Source of the DNA: CAYJAZ01 sp964370095
Lineage (GTDB): Bacteria > Desulfobacterota > Desulfovibrionia > Desulfovibrionales > Desulfovibrionaceae
Reading direction: 5' to 3'
Length of the DNA: 47,976 nucleotides
Assembly (NCBI GenBank): GCA_964370095.1
Contig: CAYJHJ010000005.1
Coordinates: 1-47,976, forward strand
The notes under the pieces were generated by a model. It did not search any database. It worked only from the letters and a program-made list of their open reading frames with translations, and had not been told where the DNA came from. The first letter of the stretch is position 1. Every line of letters begins with the position of its first letter. Positions 17,679-25,926 of this stretch are shown in pieces. The position numbers and the translations under genes are program-made.

Positions 17679-17786
17679 TCTTTTTTTGATTTAAAAAACA
17701 ATTTCACTTTTAATTAAATCATTTAATTTATTTAAATAAAAAATTAAAGATATTAAATCTCTTAGTTAGAGGGAGTTTTTTAGTTT

Positions 17787-17802
17787 TGGCACATTTCTTG
17801 TA
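17787..17802 (+). promoter_or_regulatory. Sigma-54-type promoter of the flgI operon
   Basis: TGGCAC followed by five bases and TTGTA (17787-17802) fits the -24/-12 pattern TGGCAC-N5-TTGCA with one change (GT for GC). The expected start point near 17813 leaves about a 20-base leader before the flgI ATG, with GGAGG in it. Sigma-54 control of mid-class flagellar genes is established in many proteobacteria. Confidence 0.65.
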
Positions 17803-17832
17803 ATAAAGCTTATAACATTGGAGGTTAAAGCC

Positions 17833-18930
17833 ATGAAATTGACATTAAAATTAATATTTACTTTTGCATTAGTCTTGCTTTTAGTTAGTCCCAGTGAGGC
17901 TGTTCGCATAAAAGATATAGCACAATTTTCAGGAGTACGCACAAACCAACTGGTCGGATATGGCTTGGTGGTTGGCTTGCAAGGCACAGGCGATTCACGA
18001 AATGCACCTTTCACAAATGCTTCATTGGTAAATATGATGGAGAAAATGGGTGTTGCAGTTGATGCTGATGCTTTAAGGGCTGAAAACGTGGCTTCTGTTA
18101 TGGTTACTGCCGAACTTCCTGCAACTGCAAAAGCAGGCTCTCCTCTTGATGTAACTTTATCAAGCGTTGGCAATGCCGAATCACTTTATGGTGGTGTTTT
18201 ATTGCAGACCACTCTCAAAGGTATTGACGGAAAAGTGTATGCTATTGCTCAAGGTTCTTTGATTGTAGGCGGTTATTCTTTTGGTGGTGAAGCAACAAAT
18301 ATTCAAAACAACACAACAACAGTTGCTTCAATTCCAGGCGGAGCCACAGTTGAACGTGAAGTGCCTTTTGAATTTAATTCACAACAAGATTTAAAATTAC
18401 ACTTAAATATAGCTGATTTTTCAACAGCACAACAAATAGTAGAAACTTTGAACAACAGCATGGGTGGCAATTTTGCTTCTGCAAGCGATATCCGCACTAT
18501 TGATATTGATATTCCCCCTGCATTTCAAGGAAATTTAGTGCCTTTATTAGCTTCTATTGAAAACTTAGAGGTTACACCTCAAACAGCTGCAAAGGTTGTA
18601 GTTGATGAAAAAACAGGCACAATAGTGATAGGTAAAGACGTGAGAGTGGCAAAAGTTGCTGTAGCACACGGAAGTTTGCAAGTTATTGTGCAAGAAACAG
18701 AACAAGTTTCACAGCCCGGCCCATTTTCAAACGGCGAAACTGTAACCACACCCGAAACAGAACTTATTGTTCGTGAAGAACAAAGAAATTTAAACCTTGT
18801 TGAAGGTGCAACATTACAAGAATTGGTTGATGGATTAAATGCTATTGGTGCATCCCCACGCGATCTTATTTCTATTCTTAAAAATTTGAAAGCATCGGGG
18901 GCTCTGTACGCAGAATTGGAGGTACTCTAA
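17833..18930 (+). CDS. flgI: Flagellar P-ring protein FlgI
   Basis: FlgI assembles the P ring around the rod in the peptidoglycan layer. The 365-residue protein has a Sec signal (MKLTLKLIFTFALVLLLVSP, cleavage near SEA-V). Family signatures follow: RIKDIAQFSGVRTNQLVGYG, GLQGTGDS, FTNASLVNMMEKMG, VASVMVTAELPATAKAG. The C-terminus is LVDGLNAIGASPRDLI. ATG 17833 with GGAGG upstream is chosen over an in-frame TTG at 17818, which would put the ribosome-binding site inside the gene. It is the first gene of the operon; flgG, flgA and flgH, often upstream in relatives, are absent here (metF is divergent). Confidence 0.97.
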   Translation: MKLTLKLIFTFALVLLLVSPSEAVRIKDIAQFSGVRTNQLVGYGLVVGLQGTGDSRNAPFTNASLVNMMEKMGVAVDADALRAENVASVMVTAELPATAKAGSPLDVTLSSVGNAESLYGGVLLQTTLKGIDGKVYAIAQGSLIVGGYSFGGEATNIQNNTTTVASIPGGATVEREVPFEFNSQQDLKLHLNIADFSTAQQIVETLNNSMGGNFASASDIRTIDIDIPPAFQGNLVPLLASIENLEVTPQTAAKVVVDEKTGTIVIGKDVRVAKVAVAHGSLQVIVQETEQVSQPGPFSNGETVTTPETELIVREEQRNLNLVEGATLQELVDGLNAIGASPRDLISILKNLKASGALYAELEVL

Positions 18931-18931
18931 T

Positions 18932-20455
18932 ATGTCAAGTATCAATAATTATGATATGCAAACAGCAATGTCAGGCATGCAAGCACAAAATGTTCAAGCA
19001 CAAAGAAATCAAATTTCAATGCTTGGTAATACAAAAGATCCTGATACTGTTGAAAAAGAAAAAATGCGTGAAGCCTGTGAAGGTTTTGAAGCTATCTTTA
19101 TTCAACAGATGTGGCAGCAAATGCGTGCTTCTTTGCCTGATGATGGTTTATTCACTTCTTCAAAAGAAGAAAAGTTCTGGCAAGGCATGTATGATCAAGA
19201 GCTTGCAAAAAGCATGGCAAGTTCAGGCGGAATTGGCTTAGCTGATATGATGATGGAACAAATGTCGCCTAAAGGCACAGCAGAAGCGAGCAAACAAAGC
19301 CAAGCAAGAAGCACGGGCTTAGAAGTGCCGCCAGCTCCTTTATTAAAAACACAAGCTCCTGAAGAAGTGCAAAAAGCTGAAAATCAAGCACCAAGCTTAA
19401 CTATTCCTACACAACAAAAAGCACCTATTATGAATAATATTTATGACACTCCTTTAGAAGAAGCAAATCTTCTTGCAAGTCAGAATATTGACAACACGCT
19501 TTCTTCTTCAAACACAGCAGAAGATGTGCAAGCTGAACCTATTATCACACGTATAACCTATCAAACAAATAGGCCTGAAAATAAAAGAGCTGCCGAAACT
19601 TTAATAGCTGAACTTTTGGAACAACAAAGAAAACAAGCAGAGCAAAATCTTCAAAATAAGCAAGATGAAAATGAAAAAACACAAGTTATTGAAGAAATAG
19701 CTTCTGCAGTTAAAGAAATGGCAACAGAAGAATTTGAAGAAATGGAACCTATCCTTATCCAACAAAGCCCTTCTTCACCTATAGCTCCACTTAGCCAAGA
19801 AAAACAAAATGAAATACAAAATATCCTTAGCCCTAAAGAAGATGATATTCTTGCAGGCATAACACAAAGCTATGTGAAAACAAATCAAGAAATTCCTACT
19901 CTTCAAAACAATTTAATTGCTCAACGCAATTATAGTGAGCAAGTTGCAAATCAAGCTATTTTACAGCCAACCTATGCAGGTGGCCCCGATATGCTTAGAC
20001 CACAAACAATAAATGCCACTACAGAGCTTGGTTCGCTAAATCCTGAAAAAGGCTCTTTCCAAAGTCCTGTTGACGGAAACATCACTTCAGGCTTTGGCTG
20101 GAGATTAGACCCTATAAACGGCAAACGCTCATGGCACAATGGTGTTGACATCACAGCACAAGAAAACAGCCCTGTGAAAGCTGCTCAAGACGGTATTGTT
20201 AAATTTGCAGGCCATGATGAAGAATTTGGCAATATGATTATTGTTGAACACGCAAACGGCCTTTCCACACTATACGGACATAATGCTTCACTAAATGTTC
20301 AAGCAGGTGATTATGTTTCAAAAGGCACAGAAATTGCAAGAGTTGGTTCATCGGGTAGAGCCCTTGGGCAGCATGTTCACTTTGAAATAAGAAAAGCAGA
20401 CATGCCAATAAACCCAGAAACAGTATTAATTCAAGGTGATGCAATATATTCCTAG
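18932..20455 (+). CDS. flgJ: FlgJ-type rod-binding protein fused to an M23 (LytM) peptidase
   Basis: FlgJ caps the growing rod and opens the peptidoglycan. Residues about 40-110 are the rod-binding domain (CEGFEAIFIQQMWQQMR, LFTSSKEEKFWQGMYDQELA). A long Gln/Glu-rich low-complexity linker (about 110-370) follows. The C-terminal ~130 residues are an M23 metallopeptidase with zinc motifs WHNGVDI and GQHVHFEIR, plus SGFGWRLDPINGK. The classical enterobacterial FlgJ carries a glucosaminidase domain instead, so the hydrolase module is swapped. The gene starts 1 base after the flgI stop region and has no separate promoter. Confidence 0.93.
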   Translation: MSSINNYDMQTAMSGMQAQNVQAQRNQISMLGNTKDPDTVEKEKMREACEGFEAIFIQQMWQQMRASLPDDGLFTSSKEEKFWQGMYDQELAKSMASSGGIGLADMMMEQMSPKGTAEASKQSQARSTGLEVPPAPLLKTQAPEEVQKAENQAPSLTIPTQQKAPIMNNIYDTPLEEANLLASQNIDNTLSSSNTAEDVQAEPIITRITYQTNRPENKRAAETLIAELLEQQRKQAEQNLQNKQDENEKTQVIEEIASAVKEMATEEFEEMEPILIQQSPSSPIAPLSQEKQNEIQNILSPKEDDILAGITQSYVKTNQEIPTLQNNLIAQRNYSEQVANQAILQPTYAGGPDMLRPQTINATTELGSLNPEKGSFQSPVDGNITSGFGWRLDPINGKRSWHNGVDITAQENSPVKAAQDGIVKFAGHDEEFGNMIIVEHANGLSTLYGHNASLNVQAGDYVSKGTEIARVGSSGRALGQHVHFEIRKADMPINPETVLIQGDAIYS

Positions 20456-20492
20456 AAAAAAATATTGCAAAAAAAATCTGAAGAGGTGATGT

Positions 20493-20960
20493 ATGTACGA
20501 TAAAATATATGGAAGTTTAAGCCGTCAACTTAAAGCTTTAGAACTTTTAAAAGCTTTAATGGAGGAAGAATTTTCCCTTCTCGTATCAAATCAAGTTGAT
20601 AAAATCACTTCATTGGAATTTTCAATACACGAACTTTTACGCCAACTTGCCGATGAAAAAGAAAAAGTTATTGCAAGCTTAGGTGGCGGTAAAGTGATGA
20701 ATTATTCTGAAATGCTTCAAGAAGATCAAAAACAAGCTTTGCAAAAACTCTATAAAGATGTTGATAATGCAGAACAGGCTTGTGCAAGACGAGCAAGCAT
20801 GAACACAGAAGTTTCACTCTCTTTATTAAAACAAGGCGAAGCTTTACTCAAAGAATTGACACAAGCAGTAACTCCTAAAACTCCTCGTGCTTATTGCAGA
20901 CAAGGGGCATATACAAAAGTTGCTCGCCCTGATGCTGTGCTTATTTCAGGGAGGTTATAA
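20493..20960 (+). CDS. flgN: Flagellar export chaperone FlgN
   Basis: FlgN-family chaperones hold FlgK and FlgL before export. The 155-residue product is nearly all helical with heptad-like stretches (LSRQLKALELLKALMEEEF, SIHELLRQLADEKEKV). It ends with a basic tail (RAYCRQGAYTKVARP). ATG follows GAGGTG. Its stop overlaps the flgK ATG by one base (TAATG), so the chaperone and its client are coupled. No flgM-like gene lies in the 37 bases between flgJ and flgN. Identification rests on position and helical pattern. Confidence 0.88.
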   Translation: MYDKIYGSLSRQLKALELLKALMEEEFSLLVSNQVDKITSLEFSIHELLRQLADEKEKVIASLGGGKVMNYSEMLQEDQKQALQKLYKDVDNAEQACARRASMNTEVSLSLLKQGEALLKELTQAVTPKTPRAYCRQGAYTKVARPDAVLISGRL

Positions 20961-23035
20961 TGGGTATTAACAGCGTTCTATCAATCGGCAACCACGCACT
21001 TTTAGCAAGCCAAGCTGCTATCAGCGTTGTTGGTAATAATATGGCGAACGTGAATACTGTCGGCTATTCAAGGCAGACAGCTCAATTCACTTCCTTGCCT
21101 ACTTATGATACATCTGCCGGACAAATGGGGATGGGTGCAGAAGTTTCTGAAATAACCCGCTCTTTTGACAGGCTTATGGAAAATACTTTTCTTGCTCGAT
21201 TCACAGATCAAGGAAAATACACCACACAATCTGAAATTCTTTCCAGTGTTGAAAATCTTTTCAACGAAGCAAACAGAGATGGCATAAGTTCCGCCCTGTC
21301 TGACTTTTTTAATCAATGGCAAGATCTTTCAAATTTCCCGAATGATGTTGCAACAAAGCAAGCGTTACTTACCAATGCAGATGCTCTTGCAGGTATTATT
21401 CGTGATACGCAAGCAACATTAGAAGCTTATCAAGTTGAAATTGATTCTTATATTGAACAAGATGTAGCTAGAGCAAATGAAATTATGCAAACTCTTGCTC
21501 AGCTTAATGTTGATATTGCTGCAAGCACACTTCCGGGAAGTAATCCTAATGACTTGCTTGATAAAAGAGATTTGCTTGTTCGTGAGCTTTCAGAAATTAT
21601 TGACGTAACTGTTGAAGATAATGGCGGGCTTGATTTTTCAGTTCGTATGAAATCAGGGCAACCATTGGTTGAAGGTGGCAATGCCTATGAACTTACAATC
21701 CTTGATGCTCAAATTGATTATAATATAGAAGACTATAATGGTGAGCCACTTATTGAAGTTTCAGGCGAAGATTCTTTTGAATATACCCTAGATTTTAATG
21801 CCGATCAAACCTTCCGTGTTTCCTTAGATGGCGGCAGAACATGGCTTAAAGATGAAAATGGCACAATAGAAACTTTTGAAATTCCACCTGCAGGCGAATC
21901 AATTAAAGTAAAAGACTTAGAAATTACCTTTAATGGATATGAATACGGTTCATCAGACGAAATTACTATTGTTCCTAAAAAAGCTTTATACTGGGATTCA
22001 CCAACTCGTCCGCCTGAAAATATCACTCCTTTATTAACTGCAGATGGCAGTAATGAAGGCACACGTGCAACAGGTGGTTCACTTTCCGGTTATTTTATCA
22101 CGCGTGATTATAATATCGGTAAATACATGGATAAAATTGATACTTTGGCAAGCACTTTAGCTTGGGAAGTTAACCGTATCCATACACAAAGTGCAAGCAC
22201 TATCCAGCAAACAAGCTTTTATGGCAGTGAAGATGTTAAAAACTATAATATCGCTCTTGGTGATTCCGGTTCAGGCGTTTTTTATTCAGATAAATTGCAA
22301 GAAGGTAATATCACCCTGAATATATATGATTCAGCTACAGGCGATCGTGTTGATTTTGGGCCTCTTGATTTTGATCCCACAACTCCGGAAATCGATAACT
22401 TCGACCCTGAACAGCACAGCCTAAACGACTTGGTTGATGCTATCAACTCTACTTATATCGAACCCGGAACCGGTCTTCCCTATGTGCAAGCTCAAGTTAT
22501 CAACGGAAAACTTGAAGTTACTGCTCGTGAAGGCTTCAACTTAGCTTTTGGGCAAGACACAACAGGCGTTTTGGCAGCACTTGGTATAAACAATTTTTTC
22601 ACAGGCGACAGCGCTCTTGGTTTGGCAGTGCGTGATGATTTGCGTAATGACCCTGAAGCTATCAATGCAGGGCAAGTGAATGAAGCAGGCGTTATCACAG
22701 CAGGTGATAACTCTATCGCACTTGATATTGCAAAGTTGGCAACCAAAACTGTTACTATTCATACGGCTTGGGAATCAACAAATCAAACAATCACATCTTT
22801 CTATTCAAGTACAGTTGCTTTAGTTGGTGCTGAAAGCAGTAATGCAAAATTCAATACTGAATACGAAACAGCTATGGCTACTGATGTTGAAAACCGCATA
22901 CAGTCAATGAGAGGCGTAAACCTTGACGAAGAAATGACTGACCTAATACGCTTCCAACACTCATACACAGCCGCAGCAAAATTAATTACTACAGCAGACG
23001 AAATGCTGCAGACTGTTTTGAGTTTAAAGCAATAA
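20960..23035 (+). CDS. flgK: Flagellar hook-associated protein 1 FlgK
   Basis: FlgK is the first hook-filament junction protein. The 691 residues start with the conserved N-terminal rod/hook helix (NSVLSIGNHALLASQAAISV then NMANVNTVGYSRQ). They end with the C-terminal helix (VNLDEEMTDLIRFQHSYTAAAKLITTADEM). The middle is a surface-exposed variable region containing an Asp-box-like SLDGGRTW (about residue 293). FlgN precedes and FlgL follows, as expected for the export set. Confidence 0.96.
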   Translation: MGINSVLSIGNHALLASQAAISVVGNNMANVNTVGYSRQTAQFTSLPTYDTSAGQMGMGAEVSEITRSFDRLMENTFLARFTDQGKYTTQSEILSSVENLFNEANRDGISSALSDFFNQWQDLSNFPNDVATKQALLTNADALAGIIRDTQATLEAYQVEIDSYIEQDVARANEIMQTLAQLNVDIAASTLPGSNPNDLLDKRDLLVRELSEIIDVTVEDNGGLDFSVRMKSGQPLVEGGNAYELTILDAQIDYNIEDYNGEPLIEVSGEDSFEYTLDFNADQTFRVSLDGGRTWLKDENGTIETFEIPPAGESIKVKDLEITFNGYEYGSSDEITIVPKKALYWDSPTRPPENITPLLTADGSNEGTRATGGSLSGYFITRDYNIGKYMDKIDTLASTLAWEVNRIHTQSASTIQQTSFYGSEDVKNYNIALGDSGSGVFYSDKLQEGNITLNIYDSATGDRVDFGPLDFDPTTPEIDNFDPEQHSLNDLVDAINSTYIEPGTGLPYVQAQVINGKLEVTAREGFNLAFGQDTTGVLAALGINNFFTGDSALGLAVRDDLRNDPEAINAGQVNEAGVITAGDNSIALDIAKLATKTVTIHTAWESTNQTITSFYSSTVALVGAESSNAKFNTEYETAMATDVENRIQSMRGVNLDEEMTDLIRFQHSYTAAAKLITTADEMLQTVLSLKQ

Positions 23036-23068
23036 TTTATTTGCTAAACAACCCAAAAGGAGCATGTT

Positions 23069-24646
23069 ATGAGAGTAACACATCAAGCTATGTATAGCAC
23101 TTTTACAAACCAGATAAATACAAATTTATCAAGCTATCTTGACTTGAACTTTCAAGCTTCCACAATGAAACAAATAAACGCCCCCTCTGATGATCCATCA
23201 GGTGCGGCACATGTGCTTAACTATAGAGTAAGCATTGATAAAACTTCTCAACTAGAGGATAATGTTGACACTGCTTTGGGCTGGCTTAAACTTGAAGACG
23301 GTATTCTTACGCAAGTTGATACTACAGTTATCAGGCTAAAAGAATTGGCTGAACAGGCTGCAACAGGAACTGTTTCAGACGAAAATAGATTGCAGATTTC
23401 TGCTGAAATCAATCAACTTTTGGAAGAATTGGTAAGCCTTGCCAACAGTGAATTCAACGGAAGCTTTGCCTTTGCAGGCCAAAATATTGATAAACCACCC
23501 TATGAACTTGGCATAGGAACAAGCTCAATTGACCCTAACCTTGAAGGCTTGCATTTTGAAACCAGCGGTGAAATTGATGGTTCTTACATGGTTCGTATTG
23601 ATGCAGATGGGCAAATTCCGCCTATTGCAGATATTCCTTTTTCCTATTCAAATGATGCTGGGCAAACTTGGCAAACAGGTGTTATTCCTGCAGGTGCAAC
23701 CTCTATTCAATTTGAAAGTGTGGAAATTGAGCTTCCTGTTGTTCCTGCCCCCGGCGTGCAACTTACAGGCTATAATCCTGATGAACCTTTAAGTGAAAAC
23801 AATGGCACAAACTTTATTGTAAGGCCTGCTGCAATCTATACAGGTTATGATGATGATGTTCCGCCTGAAGTTACAATTTATGGCGAAGCATTGCCTGCAG
23901 ATGTTGAGGCACACCCAAACGGCTTTTTCGATCAAAACGTGCAAGTGCGACTTGATGATGATGTCGATTTGACAATAGTTCCTCAAACAATCACTTATTC
24001 TTACTCAACCGATCAGGGGCAAACTTGGATTACACAAAGCGTTGATTCTTATAACCCGAACGATGCTCCTATTGATGGGCGTTTACGCCTTCCCATCCCG
24101 GGTGGTTTTTTTGACTTAACTGCCCCTACAACAAGTGCAGATGCAGAAGTTCCTGCAGGTACGCAGTTTTCCATAAAACCACAAAGAACAGCCATTGATT
24201 ATGAAAGCTCACAAGATACTTATGTTAAAGTAAACAGCGTAGGCAAAGATATTTTTGGTGGCTTATATACTCCGCAAGGAACTGATGTTGAGGTTTCGGC
24301 TTTTGGTGGTTCCGGCTTCAATTTATTTGAAACTGTGGGCAATTTCATTGGTGCTTTGGAAACAAATAACCAAGAAGGTTGTGCAAGAGCTTTGGAAGAT
24401 TTTGATCATGCGATGGAGCAATTACTCATCAGTCAAGCGGATATTGGCGGAAGAATGAATAGGCTTGAATCAACACAGATAAGCCTTGAAAATTCAAAGC
24501 TTGACCAAACTGAAAGATTAAGTCAAATTGAAGATGTTGATGTTACAGAACTTACTATGCAACTTTCAATGCAGCAGATGGCATATCAAACTGTATTGCA
24601 GTCTTCATCAATGATAATGAAATTAAATCTTACAAACTTTATTTAA
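23069..24646 (+). CDS. flgL: Flagellar hook-associated protein 3 FlgL
   Basis: FlgL is the second junction protein, between FlgK and the flagellin filament. The 525 residues have the flagellin-like N-terminus (SSYLDLNFQASTMKQINAPS) and C-terminal helices (ISLENSKLDQTERLSQIEDV). It is longer than enterobacterial FlgL (about 317 residues) because of a large inserted surface domain (about residues 170-410). That domain has two Asp-box-like motifs, SNDAGQTW and STDQGQTW. ATG follows AAAAGGAG. Confidence 0.95.
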   Translation: MRVTHQAMYSTFTNQINTNLSSYLDLNFQASTMKQINAPSDDPSGAAHVLNYRVSIDKTSQLEDNVDTALGWLKLEDGILTQVDTTVIRLKELAEQAATGTVSDENRLQISAEINQLLEELVSLANSEFNGSFAFAGQNIDKPPYELGIGTSSIDPNLEGLHFETSGEIDGSYMVRIDADGQIPPIADIPFSYSNDAGQTWQTGVIPAGATSIQFESVEIELPVVPAPGVQLTGYNPDEPLSENNGTNFIVRPAAIYTGYDDDVPPEVTIYGEALPADVEAHPNGFFDQNVQVRLDDDVDLTIVPQTITYSYSTDQGQTWITQSVDSYNPNDAPIDGRLRLPIPGGFFDLTAPTTSADAEVPAGTQFSIKPQRTAIDYESSQDTYVKVNSVGKDIFGGLYTPQGTDVEVSAFGGSGFNLFETVGNFIGALETNNQEGCARALEDFDHAMEQLLISQADIGGRMNRLESTQISLENSKLDQTERLSQIEDVDVTELTMQLSMQQMAYQTVLQSSSMIMKLNLTNFI

Positions 24647-24679
24647 TGTAAATATAAAACTTGAAAAAGTAGGGCAATT

Positions 24680-24916
24680 ATGCTTATTCTCACACGGCGA
24701 CCGGGTGAAAGTCTTTATGTAGGAGACGATATACGAATAACCGTGCTCAGCGTTCAAGCAAAGCAAGTTAAAATTGGCTTAACTTTGCCGGACGAGATGG
24801 TAGTATATCGTGAAGAAGTGTATAGGCGAGTCATGGAAGAAAATAAAATGACTATCAAAAATAATACTGAAGACCTTATAGCGGCGGCAATGTTATGGCA
24901 AGACAAGAAAAATTAG
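24680..24916 (+). CDS. csrA: Carbon storage regulator CsrA
   Basis: CsrA is a small dimeric RNA-binding protein that represses translation of GGA-containing leaders, classically flagellin. The 78-residue sequence has the canonical MLILTRRPGESLYVGDDI and IGLTLPDEMVVYREEVYRR core. It overlaps the start of fliW by 22 bases, tying synthesis of the regulator to its protein antagonist. It lies in the flagellar operon directly after flgL. Confidence 0.97.
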   Translation: MLILTRRPGESLYVGDDIRITVLSVQAKQVKIGLTLPDEMVVYREEVYRRVMEENKMTIKNNTEDLIAAAMLWQDKKN

Positions 24917-25491
24917 TTATACAAACAAGGCTTGGCGAGCAAACAATAGATCCTTCAAAAATCATCTATTTCCCTCGCGGAATAATCGGCTTTGAAGATA
25001 AGCATGAATTCACGCTTCTAAAAATTCGTGATGATGCACCAATGCTCATTTTACAATCTATTGACGATCCTACACTTGGGCTTTTGGTGGCTGATCCTTA
25101 TTTCTTCTTTTCAGATTATTCACTCAAAATCGGAGATGCCGAACAAAAACTTTTATGCTTAAAAGATGCAAAAGACAGCACTATCTTAGTTACTGTTTCA
25201 ATTCCGCACGGAAAACCGCATCTCACAAGCTTAAACTTAACCGGGCCAATTATCATCAATTCGCAAAAGAAATTTGGCTTGCAAGTTCCCCAATCTGATG
25301 CAAACCCTCCTCATGTGCTTTTAGAAAGCCTTATGGAGCCGGGTGCTCAAGGAAAAATAAGAGAAAAAAGTGGAAAAAAGACTACAAAAGAAAATTCTTC
25401 CCCTAAACAGGAAGAAGAAATAAAAACAGAAGAAAATCATGAAAAAGAAGCAGAAACTATTGCTTCTGAAGGCAATGATATTTTAAAATAA
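24895..25491 (+). CDS. fliW: Flagellar assembly factor FliW
   Basis: FliW binds either flagellin or CsrA and so releases flagellin mRNA when filament subunits are exported. The family core (about residues 1-150) shows IIYFPRGIIGFEDKHEF, LGLLVADPYFFFSDY and LNLTGPIIINSQKKFGLQV. A charged Lys/Glu tail of about 45 residues extends beyond the usual family length of roughly 150. The start lies within the csrA 3' end (22-base overlap). Its stop shares a base with the next ATG. Confidence 0.95.
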   Translation: MARQEKLVIQTRLGEQTIDPSKIIYFPRGIIGFEDKHEFTLLKIRDDAPMLILQSIDDPTLGLLVADPYFFFSDYSLKIGDAEQKLLCLKDAKDSTILVTVSIPHGKPHLTSLNLTGPIIINSQKKFGLQVPQSDANPPHVLLESLMEPGAQGKIREKSGKKTTKENSSPKQEEEIKTEENHEKEAETIASEGNDILK

Positions 25492-25922
25492 TGATTAGAA
25501 AAAATTTGCTTTCCAAAGCCATTCACACAATTGATGCTTGGCTTTGGCGACACGGATTTAGGCTTGAAAAAGTGCGTATTCTCATACGCACTCTTCTGCT
25601 TTTAAATATAGTGCTACTTTTTTTGGGCATCATAAGTATTCCCTTAAATCTTCAGCTTTTCTCCTTTGCACTTGCCTCCTTGATTTCAAGCTTAAGTTTT
25701 TTTTCAATGGCAAAAAACATCATTTTCAAGTTTCCGCTTGGCGGGGCAAGTAAAGTAACCTTCATCTCGCTTCTGAATTGGTGCGTGCGCCTTGTTTTGG
25801 TGCTTGCACTTTCGCTTGTGGCACTGATTTTATTTGAATTGCCGGCAATTGCTTGGTTTGCTGGGCTTGGCACTCCTATTTTAATGCTTCCACTTGCACT
25901 TTTTCAACAAAAAGATAGATAG
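25491..25922 (+). CDS. Small polytopic membrane protein, AtpI-like, function unknown
   Basis: The 143-residue product has a basic N-terminus and about four hydrophobic segments (roughly residues 31-50, 57-78, 88-111 and 117-137). The NWCVRLVLVLALSL and WFAGLGTPILMLPL stretches resemble the AtpI/UncI assembly-factor family, but no ATP synthase genes are near, so this is tentative. Its ATG overlaps the fliW stop (TAATG), and the ABC gene follows 4 bases after its stop. It may therefore belong to the end of the flagellar operon. Confidence 0.8.
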   Translation: MIRKNLLSKAIHTIDAWLWRHGFRLEKVRILIRTLLLLNIVLLFLGIISIPLNLQLFSFALASLISSLSFFSMAKNIIFKFPLGGASKVTFISLLNWCVRLVLVLALSLVALILFELPAIAWFAGLGTPILMLPLALFQQKDR

Positions 25923-25926
25923 AATT

